Assembly (NCBI RefSeq): GCF_002877365.1
Contig: NZ_MCWZ01000280.1
Location: forward strand, 1 to 37,083
Source: Vibrio sp. 10N.261.55.A7
GTDB taxonomy: Bacteria > Pseudomonadota > Gammaproteobacteria > Enterobacterales > Vibrionaceae
DNA length: 37,083 nt
Reading direction: 5' to 3'
Positions 1 through 8,274 of this stretch are shown here, piece after piece. Within the stretch, counting starts at the first letter, position 1. Each line of letters starts with the position of its first letter. The translations under genes and the position numbers were made by a program. The notes under the pieces were generated by a model. The model saw only the letters and a program-made list of their open reading frames with translations. It was not told the DNA's origin and did not search any database.

Positions 1-13
1 GTCGCGATGAACC

Positions 14-49
14 AAAAATAAGCCCGAATAACGTTAATCATTCGGGCTT
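14..49 (-). terminator. Rho-independent terminator of the symporter gene
   Basis: A perfect 10 bp inverted repeat (AAGCCCGAAT at 20-29 and ATTCGGGCTT at 40-49) with a 10 nt loop lies about 45 bp beyond the symporter stop codon. Read on the minus strand it is followed by ATTTTT, the expected U-run, so it should end the symporter transcript. Confidence 0.85.
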
Positions 50-92
50 GGTTCAATGTTGTGTTTGTTGCTATGCAGAAGCAGAGTGAAGG

Positions 93-1391
93 TTAAGCTT
101 TCGCTAAATGAACCTCTTCCTCTTTTTCACCTGCGCTTGGATCGTTGAAGACTGATTCATCCAATGCGCCTTCTGATTTCGCAACGATCATGGTTACCGC
201 GCTGTCGCCCGTAATGTTAACCGCAGTACGAATCATATCTAATAGACGATCCACACCCATGATCAGTGCAATGCCTTCGAGCGGTAGACCGACCTGGTTA
301 AGAACCATTGCCAGCATGATCAGACCCACTCCAGGAACCCCCGCCGTACCAATCGATGCTAACGTTGCCGTTAAGATCACCGCTAGATAGTCCGACATGG
401 TCAAATCAATGTTGAAAGCCTGAGCAATAAATGCGGTGGCCACGCCTTGCATAATCGCGGTGCCATCCATGTTCACTGTCGCGCCTAGTGGGATAGTGAA
501 CGAGGCGACTTTGTTATCAACGCCTAGGCGGTTTTTCGCCGTTTCCATCGTTACAGGCATGGTGGCATTTGAAGAAGCGGTGGAGAAAGCGAACATGATC
601 GCATCTTCCATCTTCTTCAAGAAGGTGATTGGGCTTAATCCCGTTAACCCTTTAAGTAATACGCTGTATGTCACCAAACCGTGCAGCAGAAGTGTGCCTG
701 CAAGCACCGCAAAGTAACCCGCTAGGCTCCAAATCGCGCTTAAACCCAGTCCTGTGAATAGCTTCGCCATGAGGAAGAATACACCGAATGGTGCAATGTG
801 CATCAGTAGCGCAACGAGCTTCATGATCACAGCGTTTAGGTCAACGAAAAGGCTCGCGATGCGTTCGCCGGATTTTCCTGCGGTGCTGATCGCAATACCA
901 AATAGGATAGCGAAGACGATAATTTGCAGTGTCTTACCTTCTGCCATCGCATTGATAGGGTTGGTTGGGAACATGTTAATGATAACCTGCCCAAGAGACG
1001 GTGCTTCGGCGGACTGGAAAGAAGCCGCGGCCGTTAAGTCTGCCCCTGCTCCTGGCTGGAATAGCGTGCCCATTGTCAGTGCCAGTGTGATGGCAACAGC
1101 GGTGGTGACGATGTAAAACGCCAGGGTTTTACCCCCCATGCGGCCTAGGGTCGATAAATCTTTTAGAGAACTCGTGCCGCAGACGAGCGAAACGAAGACA
1201 AGTGGAACAACAAGCATTTGCAAGCTGGCAATAAAGATTTTGCCACCCACTTCAAATAGGCCATTCACGATGTATGTGTGAACAAAGCCTTCATCACCAA
1301 ACAGGAATCGAACGGCGAACCCTGTTAAAATACCCGCTACCATACCAAGAATAATGCGTCCGGTAAGCGACATTGGTTTTTTTGCATTCAT
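93..1391 (-). CDS. Dicarboxylate/amino acid:cation symporter (DAACS/SLC1 family)
   Basis: A 432-residue inner-membrane transporter that would import dicarboxylates or acidic/neutral amino acids with Na+ or H+. The whole length is hydrophobic with the family's reentrant-loop signatures: the serine-rich stretch AFSTASSNATMP at about residues 268-279, followed by a NMDGT motif about 30 residues later, then a Gly/Pro-rich helix (TAGVPGVG) and a late DRLLDMIRTAVNITGD segment matching the substrate-binding TM8. The start was moved to the ATG at 1391 because AAGGAG sits 8 nt upstream; a GTG 9 nt earlier overlaps that Shine-Dalgarno. It is a single-gene unit ending in a strong hairpin. Substrate (glutamate, C4-dicarboxylate, Ser/Thr or cystine) cannot be told from sequence by eye. 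Confidence 0.92.
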   Translation of the reverse strand: MNAKKPMSLTGRIILGMVAGILTGFAVRFLFGDEGFVHTYIVNGLFEVGGKIFIASLQMLVVPLVFVSLVCGTSSLKDLSTLGRMGGKTLAFYIVTTAVAITLALTMGTLFQPGAGADLTAAASFQSAEAPSLGQVIINMFPTNPINAMAEGKTLQIIVFAILFGIAISTAGKSGERIASLFVDLNAVIMKLVALLMHIAPFGVFFLMAKLFTGLGLSAIWSLAGYFAVLAGTLLLHGLVTYSVLLKGLTGLSPITFLKKMEDAIMFAFSTASSNATMPVTMETAKNRLGVDNKVASFTIPLGATVNMDGTAIMQGVATAFIAQAFNIDLTMSDYLAVILTATLASIGTAGVPGVGLIMLAMVLNQVGLPLEGIALIMGVDRLLDMIRTAVNITGDSAVTMIVAKSEGALDESVFNDPSAGEKEEEVHLAKA

Positions 1392-2100
1392 TGAGAACAC
1401 TCCTTATTTTTATGCACTTCAAGTTCGTTTTGAAGCGAGCAGGAGGTTATCAGTCATTCTTAAAAATAAAAAAGTAAATAATCCAAGATCGTTAATTGAT
1501 GTGACTACCATCACGTGATTTTTTGGGTTTTTAACGAGGTTTAAATGTTTAATTAAAGTGTTATTAACTAACTTGTCATTATTGATATCATTGTTGACAA
1601 ATTTGCAGGATTATCATGGGTATTGGCAACAGGCGGAATGACGCATTCTGGCTGACGTTCGTTGCTAAAAAAGATGATGCTTGTGAATTCGCAGGGCGAT
1701 TTACATCGGTATTTCCGAGCGAACTGTTCGTTTTCAATAGAGCTAACGCCCCGAAAATAAAAGAGTTAAACATCACGGCGTCCGTTCTGATGTTATTTTT
1801 AGATCTAGTGTAAGGTGAGTGATTGACGGCTGAATTTGCACTGTAAATTGTTAGTGGTGAATTGATTTCATGCATGAATGGTTAGCGCTCAGAATTCGTA
1901 TGTACTCGATTACATGGTGAAGAATCCCTCAGTTGGACGCTTGAAGAGCAAGTACTCTGTCAGATTTAATGCAGAAAAGGGCATGCGAATTGATGACAAA
2001 AATGTGTACATCTACAAATTATTGATGGTTTGTATAAATAATTGTTAATGATATTGTTGAGAATATAGTAAAATCGCCGTCAACATCGAACGGAGATCCT
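1392..2100. other. Gene-poor intergenic region
   Basis: About 700 bp between the divergent symporter and PilZ genes. It must hold both promoters. Apart from the candidate repeat at 1588-1875 and very AT-rich sequence at 1460-1600 and 2030-2080, I see no supported gene. The PilZ gene's Shine-Dalgarno (CGGAG, 5 nt spacing) is at its right edge. Confidence 0.6.
1588..1875. repeat. Possible dispersed Vibrio intergenic repeat (non-coding)
   Basis: This block lies in a 700 bp gene-poor interval. It has overlapping short open frames on both strands (65 aa plus, 95 aa minus) with no convincing Shine-Dalgarno or domain. The plus-strand translation around FNRANAPKIKEL, and its continuation through stop codons, resembles short spurious proteins that I recall recurring in many Vibrio genomes, which suggests a dispersed non-coding repeat rather than a gene. 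The resemblance is from memory and is not demonstrated by a second copy in this window. Confidence 0.35.
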
Positions 2101-2856
2101 ATGAGCATCGAAGCAACTAAAAAGGAAGTGGCCTCTTCTGGAAGGTCAGATGGCGTTGTCAGCACCATTAATAGTACCGATGCACTAGATATGGTTGAAC
2201 ATGGCAGCGAATTGACCATGACGATTTCAACTCCGATCGGAAGAAAATACCAATGCGCTAGCCGATTTCTTGGCACTCACCCTGATAACCTTGTGCTGGT
2301 TGAAACCCCTCATTTACCAAAAGATGAGTTTGAGTTTTTTTTTCAAACAGGGTTTAAGTTGAATGTTCGTGCCATCTCTCCCCGCGGAGAAGGCGCAAAG
2401 ATACATTTTCAATCTCAAATTCAGCATATCATTCAAGAGCCGATTTCGATGATCGCCATCTCTATTCCTAATAGTATGCGGGTCACTCAGCTAAGAAAAG
2501 AAGCGCGATATGATATCAATTTAATGGGTGCGGTATTGCAAGACTCGGGGAACACGCAATGTGAAATCCGAGATTTATCAAAAAGTGGCTGCCGCTTCTT
2601 TACCCCTCCGCTGGGCAAGAGCTTTCAAGTGGGAGACGAAGTCACCATTGGTTTACACCGAACATTAGAGCAGCCTAAATGTCCGCCTTTGATTGGCACC
2701 ATTTGTAACCTGCAACGCTCAGCTCATTACTCTCGCTATGGTTTAGAATTTAGCGAAGAGGGAAAGGCAAATGTGAAAACGTTGCTTTCTTACCTTAAGT
2801 TCAATGGTACGAAGCTGGCGTTTTCAAATAAGCTTAAGCAGAAAAGCAACGGCTAG
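2101..2856 (+). CDS. PilZ-domain c-di-GMP-binding protein with YcgR-like N-terminal domain
   Basis: A 251-residue cytoplasmic protein. The C-terminal half carries the two c-di-GMP ligating motifs of PilZ domains: RKEAR (RxxxR, residues 132-136) and DLSKSG ((D/N)xSxxG, residues 158-163). About 125 residues of beta-rich sequence precede them and fit the flagellar-brake/YcgR-type N-terminal barrel. Such two-domain proteins transmit c-di-GMP levels to motility, secretion or surface-attachment machinery. The ATG has CGGAG 5 nt upstream. It is monocistronic, with no partner gene beside it, so its target is unknown. The presence of a giant adhesin 18 kb away is suggestive for c-di-GMP biology, but nothing in the sequence ties the two. 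Confidence 0.9.
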   Translation: MSIEATKKEVASSGRSDGVVSTINSTDALDMVEHGSELTMTISTPIGRKYQCASRFLGTHPDNLVLVETPHLPKDEFEFFFQTGFKLNVRAISPRGEGAKIHFQSQIQHIIQEPISMIAISIPNSMRVTQLRKEARYDINLMGAVLQDSGNTQCEIRDLSKSGCRFFTPPLGKSFQVGDEVTIGLHRTLEQPKCPPLIGTICNLQRSAHYSRYGLEFSEEGKANVKTLLSYLKFNGTKLAFSNKLKQKSNG

Positions 2857-2993
2857 AGCAAGAGTGATGGGTTGAAATCGAGCTTTAGTGTTCGCGTCTT
2901 CTTTATTGAGAGAGTCATTAGGTAAAGAGTGCCGACCTTAAATCATTCTTTACTCTTGTTGAGCTGTGCTTCTCGCTTCTATTTTTCTAGTTA

Positions 2994-3956
2994 TTACCCT
3001 TCTTGGCTAATCTTGCCCACATCGCTCCAATCGTTTTGCCTTGCTAAAGCATTGAGTGCCTCTATATCTTGTTGTGTGATCGTTACAATCCATTCAATGA
3101 TTTCTTCAATGATGGGAGTTTGCGTTCGCTTGTGGCAATAGTATTGCCATGCTCCAGGTTTCACCTTTGTACCGACGGGGCAATACAAAAACTGTTGCTG
3201 AAGCTCTGGTAAAATGAGCAGCAGATCCGTCACGGTTGACCCTTGACCAGATAGGCAGGCACTCAGAGCAAGATCGAGTGTAAAAAAGGTGGTGTCACGC
3301 ACTGGGCCTAAAGGCGCATTGGGATGCGATGCTAGCCAGTCATTCCAATCATCATGACCCAATGTTGAATGCAGTCTTCGCATCGTTAACAGGGAATCGA
3401 TGTCCTGATTCTCCACAGTACTGCTGGTGCGACAAACTGGGGCCATGTACTCATCACGCAAAAAGGTCACATGACGCAGGTCATGATAGCTGTTCTTTTT
3501 ACGAGAGCTGAAAATCAGTAGGTCGTAATCACCATCATTGAGGCTGGCTTCCTCTTCGAGAGAAGGAATGATGACGATGTCATGTTCAGGGTAGCGATCA
3601 CTGAGTTGATGTATTTTAGGAATAAGGCAGCGTGTGGCATAGGTGAGCGCGGCTTTTATCACGATTTTCTCTCGCTTAGGCGCTTGCCAAGATTCAAAGA
3701 GAACCTGCAGTGCTTGATAGTTTTGATTCAGCGCTTGGGCAAGCTGCACCCCTTTTTCTGTCAATTCAATAGAGCGATGATGACGTATGACCAAAGGGAC
3801 ATCGAGTTCTTGTTCTAGCAGCTTCACTTGCCGGCTTACCGCACTTTGCGTGACGTACAGCTCTTCCGCTGCCAATGTAAAACTCGCCAGCCTTGCAACG
3901 GCTTCAAAGGCTCTGAGTGCATTGTTTGAATGCGGTAAATTTGAATAAGGGCTGAT
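2994..3956 (-). CDS. LysR-family transcriptional regulator, probable ATC start
   Basis: A LysR-type activator/repressor whose winged helix-turn-helix reads ALRAFEAVARL...TLAAEELYVTQSAVSRQVKLLEQ, with a typical C-terminal effector domain; its style is close to GcvA/DsdC regulators. No ATG, GTG or TTG is available before the HTH: the frame opens after a stop about 3990, and the first canonical codon (TTG at 3875) falls inside the HTH and would delete its first helix. A strong Shine-Dalgarno (AAAGGAG) lies exactly 7 nt before an in-frame ATC at 3956, giving a normal 320-residue protein beginning at ISPYSNLPH. I therefore place the start there. It is divergent from the MATE exporter gene, which is its likely target. 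A point mutation of ATG to ATC in this isolate, or a sequencing error, is the alternative. Confidence 0.82.
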   Translation of the reverse strand: MSPYSNLPHSNNALRAFEAVARLASFTLAAEELYVTQSAVSRQVKLLEQELDVPLVIRHHRSIELTEKGVQLAQALNQNYQALQVLFESWQAPKREKIVIKAALTYATRCLIPKIHQLSDRYPEHDIVIIPSLEEEASLNDGDYDLLIFSSRKKNSYHDLRHVTFLRDEYMAPVCRTSSTVENQDIDSLLTMRRLHSTLGHDDWNDWLASHPNAPLGPVRDTTFFTLDLALSACLSGQGSTVTDLLLILPELQQQFLYCPVGTKVKPGAWQYYCHKRTQTPIIEEIIEWIVTITQQDIEALNALARQNDWSDVGKISQEG

Positions 3957-4062
3957 AAATCGACTCCTTTCGTATGAGTTTTAAGAATGTCAGTGTGACT
4001 TATTAATCATTTGAAAGCCACCTGCTTTCCTCTTAAAGTTAGCCAAAATATAAGAGGCCGAT

Positions 4063-5430
4063 ATGAAAAAAATACTCTCGCTCGCATTCCCATTAATCAT
4101 ATCTCAGCTCATTGCCATGGCATTGGTGTTGACCGATGTATGGATGATGTCGCGAATCAGCGTCACGGCTATTGCGGCGGGTGGGTTAGGTGCCTCGGTC
4201 TATTTCTTCCTATTTATAATCGCCAGCAGTACCGTGGGTTGCGTTGCGAATCTCATTGCCATCGCCTACGGTCAACGTGTTGCGCGCCCAGAGTTTGGCA
4301 ATCAACAGATTCGTTATGCGGTGAAAGGGGCAGTGCTGCTTTCGGTCATCCTCTCTATCGTGCTATTGGGCTTCTTCCATTTAGCGCCTTGGGTACTCGA
4401 AAAAGCGCAACAGCCAATCGAAGTGATTACGTTGGCGATGGTGTATGTGGATGCATTGAAATGGGCGATTTTCCCATCTTTACTGCTACTGGTGTTTCGC
4501 GGGTTAACCAGCGCACTTGGGCATACACGATCTGTGTTAGTCATGTCTTTGATTACCGTCATTATCAATATCCCTATTAGCTATGTATTGGCATTTACAT
4601 TTGGTCTTGAGCTAACGGGCTTAGGAGCAGGGACGGCACTGTCTGCTACCATCGTTGCCATTGGCTATGGCGTATGGGTATTCCAACGAGAAGAATTTCG
4701 CCCGTTCTCGCCGTGGAAGAATACGGAAGAGTATTCTCTGAAGCTCGTTAAACCATTACTGGCTATGGGCCTGCCTATCGCGCTCGCGGCTTTACTCGAA
4801 CATGGCCTGATCTATGGCGGCACTTTAATGGCGGGCACCATCAGTATTGCGGCTCTCGCGCTGCATCAGATCCTGCTTCAGTGCTTGAGTCTCACGTGGA
4901 ACGTCAACTTCGGTTTATCTCAGGCTGCCGCGATCTTAGTGGGTAGAGATTTTGGTGCAGGAAACTACCCAGAGATGAAAAAAACGGCTTGGAATAGTTT
5001 TCTCTTAGTGACCGTGATCAGTCTCATCTTGGCGGCAGTCTTTATTGTGTGGCCTGAGTTTGTCGCGATGTTCTTTGGCATTGATGATCCGCAACTTGTG
5101 ACTATGTTGTCAGCGGTTATTTGGGTCGTGGCATTGAGCTTTATTGTTGATGCATGGCAACTATTGGCGATTAACCTTCTGAGAGGAATGAAAATTGTGG
5201 TCGCGCCTATGTTTGTGACCGCGATTGGTTACTGGTTGTTTGGATTGCCATCGGCATGGTGGCTAATGTCACGCTTTGAGCTAGGTGGTATCTGGGGAGG
5301 GATTGGTATCGGGCTTGGTGTGACTGGCGTTCTACTGCTGCTTCAGTTGTTACGAGCGCTCAATCGTCAGACGCTGATCAGTGACCAAGCACCCCATCAG
5401 CCAGCGTCCACTGTAGGCGTTACGGCATAA
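4063..5430 (+). CDS. MATE-family multidrug efflux transporter
   Basis: A 455-residue inner-membrane exporter of the multi-antimicrobial extrusion family. It uses a Na+ or H+ gradient to expel cationic drugs or metabolites. Twelve hydrophobic segments occur in two six-helix halves, with the N-terminal PLIISQLIAMALVLTDVWMM helix typical of the family (the P..l..l......D conserved signature) and the corresponding second-half segment PIALAALLEHGLIYGGTLMAG starting near residue 237. AAGAGG lies 6 nt before the ATG. The gene is divergent from a LysR regulator with a 106 bp spacer, which is a common arrangement for a regulator that controls its neighbour. Substrate cannot be read from sequence. Confidence 0.92.
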   Translation: MKKILSLAFPLIISQLIAMALVLTDVWMMSRISVTAIAAGGLGASVYFFLFIIASSTVGCVANLIAIAYGQRVARPEFGNQQIRYAVKGAVLLSVILSIVLLGFFHLAPWVLEKAQQPIEVITLAMVYVDALKWAIFPSLLLLVFRGLTSALGHTRSVLVMSLITVIINIPISYVLAFTFGLELTGLGAGTALSATIVAIGYGVWVFQREEFRPFSPWKNTEEYSLKLVKPLLAMGLPIALAALLEHGLIYGGTLMAGTISIAALALHQILLQCLSLTWNVNFGLSQAAAILVGRDFGAGNYPEMKKTAWNSFLLVTVISLILAAVFIVWPEFVAMFFGIDDPQLVTMLSAVIWVVALSFIVDAWQLLAINLLRGMKIVVAPMFVTAIGYWLFGLPSAWWLMSRFELGGIWGGIGIGLGVTGVLLLLQLLRALNRQTLISDQAPHQPASTVGVTA

Positions 5431-5491
5431 TAGAACCTTATCGTGGTGAGGCCAGAGTTCGGTGAATCGCAATCCATTCTGGCCATCCAGT

Positions 5492-6736
5492 TTAAGCGGG
5501 CGCATTGTGAGTGGAAGATGCCGCTTTTGAGCTCCTGTTTTTGGACGTATTGTTGCTTGTCGTTCGGTTAGATGAATTGCTGCTCGCAAGCATCATGACG
5601 CTGGCGATCAGGACAACCAATGCTGCGATGTAGAATCCATATTCGGTGTATTGGTAATGACTCAGCAGAGCAATCACAACGTAACTGAGACTTTGCGCTA
5701 AGGTAGAGAACATCGTTATTCCCCCATCGACACGACCGCGTTGGTGCACTGAAACGGTATGGTGCATCAGGTTCACTCTGGCAATGCGGTTGGTGGCATT
5801 GAAAAAACCAAATCCAAAGGTGAAAGCAATAAGGTAAATGGGGTGCGGAAATATTGCCATTCCAAGCAACATGAGAACGAGAATAAACATCGATGTTTGC
5901 ATCGCGTGCTGATGTTGGAATCTTGATAAAATACGGCTCACCAACAAACCTGTTAATAGAGAGCCCGCGCCAAAGCTGATGTTATACGCTGCGTACCAAC
6001 TCCCTTCTATATTGTTTTCGGCAAACCAAATGGGCACGAGTTTCCCCAGAAAAGTGAGGATCGGGTAAGAGAGGCTCGACAAGAGCAGGAACAAATAGAA
6101 TTGAGGTGCCTGCTTAAATATAGAGGCACTCTCAAACACTTGAGCAGAAAACGACTGCTTCAGCTGTGTCTTTATTCTTTGGCGGTAAGGCGTGGCCAAA
6201 TAAGCAAGCGCAGCAATACCGGAAGCGGTCGAAGCAAACAGTCCAAACTCCACCATGCCCCAATGTTCAAGTAACACAATTCCTAGCGCTCCAGCACCCA
6301 AAGTTGTGGTTTGCATGATGACTTCTTGGTAACCCGAAATCGACGCGTACTCTTCCTTGTCGTAATTCTCTTGGGTAAACGCATTATTGGTTTGCCACGC
6401 AAAGTTACTTGAAACCCAGAACAGCAATTGTGCGCCTGCCAATATCCAGTGAGATTGCCAACCGAGCCAATAGAGAATAACCACCGTCATCGCGGTTGCA
6501 GATTGAATGACCTGATTCAAAATCAACAGCGATTTTCGAGAACGCCTATCAATATGGGTAGAAAAAATCGGCGTTAAGACAAATGAAATCGCTGTGCAAG
6601 CTAATGCCGTGAGCGCCACGAAGGTGCCCATATTGGGTGTTTGTAAGATGATCCAGGGCAGTGCCATCATGAATAATCCTGATGAGATACCATCAAAGAA
6701 TCGACCCGTTAAATAGGGTGGGGTTTTGTTTTTCAT
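5492..6736 (-). CDS. MFS exporter, predicted direct SoxR target
   Basis: A 414-residue major facilitator superfamily protein with about 12 hydrophobic segments. The signature loop between TM2 and TM3 reads STHIDRRSRKS (family GxLaDRxGRr). The last ~35 residues are a hydrophilic Ser/Asn/Lys-rich tail (ASSNSSNRTTSNN...), unusual for the family. It is convergent with the MATE gene and divergent from soxR. Its promoter region carries a SoxR operator between -35 and -10 elements (see the regulatory entry), so it is probably induced by redox-cycling compounds and would export them or related toxic molecules. The Shine-Dalgarno before the ATG is weak. Confidence 0.88.
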   Translation of the reverse strand: MKNKTPPYLTGRFFDGISSGLFMMALPWIILQTPNMGTFVALTALACTAISFVLTPIFSTHIDRRSRKSLLILNQVIQSATAMTVVILYWLGWQSHWILAGAQLLFWVSSNFAWQTNNAFTQENYDKEEYASISGYQEVIMQTTTLGAGALGIVLLEHWGMVEFGLFASTASGIAALAYLATPYRQRIKTQLKQSFSAQVFESASIFKQAPQFYLFLLLSSLSYPILTFLGKLVPIWFAENNIEGSWYAAYNISFGAGSLLTGLLVSRILSRFQHQHAMQTSMFILVLMLLGMAIFPHPIYLIAFTFGFGFFNATNRIARVNLMHHTVSVHQRGRVDGGITMFSTLAQSLSYVVIALLSHYQYTEYGFYIAALVVLIASVMMLASSNSSNRTTSNNTSKNRSSKAASSTHNAPA

Positions 6737-6771
6737 CGTTGCATTCCATTTTTTAACCTAGCTTGTGTGGT

Positions 6772-6802
6772 ACTGTAAAAGCTCAACTTAAGTTGAGGTA
6801 AA
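6772..6802 (-). promoter_or_regulatory. SoxR-controlled promoter with 19 bp spacer
   Basis: On the minus strand a TTTACC -35 (6802-6797) is followed by a 19 bp spacer and a TACAGT -10 (6777-6772). The spacer and -35 edge contain a perfect 16 bp palindrome, CTCAACTTAAGTTGAG (6782-6797). With one more base each side this is GCTCAA-N6-TTGAGG, against the CCTCAA-N6-TTGAGG core of the enterobacterial soxS operator. The 19 bp spacer is the hallmark of MerR/SoxR-activated promoters. It points towards the MFS gene. Confidence 0.9.
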
Positions 6803-6842
6803 GCTTTTTGTTGACTAATTAAGCGTGGGTACAGGAGCAAAT

Positions 6843-7280
6843 ATGGATATCAGCATTGGTGAAGTGGTTAAGCGGTCTGGGGTGAATAGCTCAGCGCTGC
6901 ACTTTTACGAACGAAAAGGGCTTATAACGAGCTGGAGAAATCAGGGTAATCAAAGGCGTTACCACCGAAGCGTGTTAAGGCGTATTGCGGTTATAAAGTC
7001 GGCGCAGCAGGTGGGGCTGACTCTTGAAGAAATTTCGCAGGCTTTGTCGCCACTGCCCAAGCATCAAGCGCCCAGTAAGAAGCAATGGGCAGAGCTCGCC
7101 AGTTCATGGCATGAAATGTTGGATCATCGAATCAAGATGCTGAAATCTTTGCAAGAAGATCTGGATGGTTGTATTGGCTGTGGGTGTCTGTCGCTGGAAA
7201 GTTGCAACCTTCGCAATCCAAAAGATGAGAATGCCAAGACCCATCAAGGCGCCAATTTTATTATTGATGGCAACCTTTAA
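6843..7280 (+). CDS. soxR: Redox-sensing transcriptional activator SoxR
   Basis: A MerR-family homodimeric regulator that carries a [2Fe-2S] cluster and activates transcription when the cluster is oxidised by redox-cycling agents. The N-terminal winged helix (ISIGEVVKRSGVNSSALHFYERKGLI) and dimerisation helix are followed by the diagnostic CX2CXCX5C cluster ligands C110, C113, C115 and C121 (CIGCGCLSLESC). The 145-residue length fits the family. The start is the ATG at 6843, with AGGAG 6 nt before it (ACAGGAGCAAAT); an upstream in-frame ATG (6825) lacks a ribosome site. The gene is divergent from an MFS exporter whose promoter contains a SoxR box. No soxS is in the window, so direct SoxR control of an exporter, as known outside enterics, is likely. 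Confidence 0.96.
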   Translation: MDISIGEVVKRSGVNSSALHFYERKGLITSWRNQGNQRRYHRSVLRRIAVIKSAQQVGLTLEEISQALSPLPKHQAPSKKQWAELASSWHEMLDHRIKMLKSLQEDLDGCIGCGCLSLESCNLRNPKDENAKTHQGANFIIDGNL

Positions 7281-7293
7281 CGGGCTTACTTCG

Positions 7294-8274
7294 CTAACCT
7301 GCGCTCTTCTCTTGCGTTCGAGGTTCAGTATTGAATGTGTTGACGATTGTTATCACGATCCACGCGCTGAACACGAAGGGAAAGGTTAATAAGGTGAGTT
7401 TCAATAGGATACCGACATAAGCCAAGGTGCTCGCCAATCCTATACCGGCGAAAATAGCGGGTTTACTCATGCCTGAAATTTGAGATAACGCCAGCGCAAC
7501 GAGTGCGCCATTAAAACCAAACAACCCTTGATACATGATGTGAACGGCCTGCTCATTGTGCGAAAGCGTCATGAGATCGAGTGATGCTTCCCCACCGACG
7601 AGAGACAAAATAAACGCGGTAGTCAGCCCAAACCCCGCCCCAAGCACTGCCCATATCGATGTATTCATTGAGTGAATGGCAATAGCGAAAAGAACGACCA
7701 GGCTGAATACCAATCCCTGCTGAAAGAGCACCTGTCCAATGCCGTTGAACATAGCATGGCTGAAATAACTCAGGTGGGAGGTCTCTTCAATGAGGAGTGA
7801 ACCACCTTTCAGTGTCAGCCCAAGCCAGTCCGCGGCAAAGAAAATCATGGCGATAATCGATAAAAATGGAAAGGTAAAAGGCGACACCCTCCAACGCCAA
7901 AATCGCATGATAAGAGAAGTTGCGCCGCCACCAAGAACAATAAGAACGAGCAGTAGACTGTTGGGTGAAAAGAAAGTCATGCATGCAATGCCCACTAGCG
8001 CGCCGTTGTAACCATAGAGGCCTTGGTTGATCGCCTCAGACTCAACAGACAATATTCTCGCCACGAGTAACGATGAAAGTGCGCCAATTAAGGTGGCAAA
8101 GGTCAGCGAATGTTGAACTCTTGTCCAGGGTGATTCGAGTAGATTGTGGGTCGTGAGATCATGAAAAAAGAGAGCCACAAGCAACAATAACCCCGTGGCG
8201 GCATTGTTAATTAACGCGACTTGGCCAACGCCACGTAGGGTTGGCCTGATGACATGCTCAAAGAGTGTGTTCAT
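7294..8274 (-). CDS. Urea transporter family channel
   Basis: A 326-residue integral membrane protein of the UT/SLC14 urea-channel family, which passes urea down its gradient. The internal duplication typical of the family is visible: GLYGYNGALVGIA in the first half and GLFGFNGALVALAL in the second, and RGVGQVALINNAATG near the N-terminus is mirrored by FNGIGQVLFQQGLVFS. The C-terminus has the LTFPFVFSAWI segment. Its ATG overlaps the stop codon of the upstream chemoreceptor gene (TAATG), and no Shine-Dalgarno precedes it, so it is probably translated by re-initiation after the receptor. It is convergent with soxR. No urease gene is in the window. Confidence 0.9.
   Translation of the reverse strand: MNTLFEHVIRPTLRGVGQVALINNAATGLLLLVALFFHDLTTHNLLESPWTRVQHSLTFATLIGALSSLLVARILSVESEAINQGLYGYNGALVGIACMTFFSPNSLLLVLIVLGGGATSLIMRFWRWRVSPFTFPFLSIIAMIFFAADWLGLTLKGGSLLIEETSHLSYFSHAMFNGIGQVLFQQGLVFSLVVLFAIAIHSMNTSIWAVLGAGFGLTTAFILSLVGGEASLDLMTLSHNEQAVHIMYQGLFGFNGALVALALSQISGMSKPAIFAGIGLASTLAYVGILLKLTLLTFPFVFSAWIVITIVNTFNTEPRTQEKSAG

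Noticed and set aside
2101..2856. PilZ protein as direct regulator of the adhesin locus
   Set aside because: It is 18 kb away with many unrelated genes between; nothing in the sequence links them.
4011..4580. 189-residue open frame on the plus strand
   Set aside because: It lies in another frame of the MATE gene, is rich in Cys, His and Arg as shadow frames are, and has no domain.
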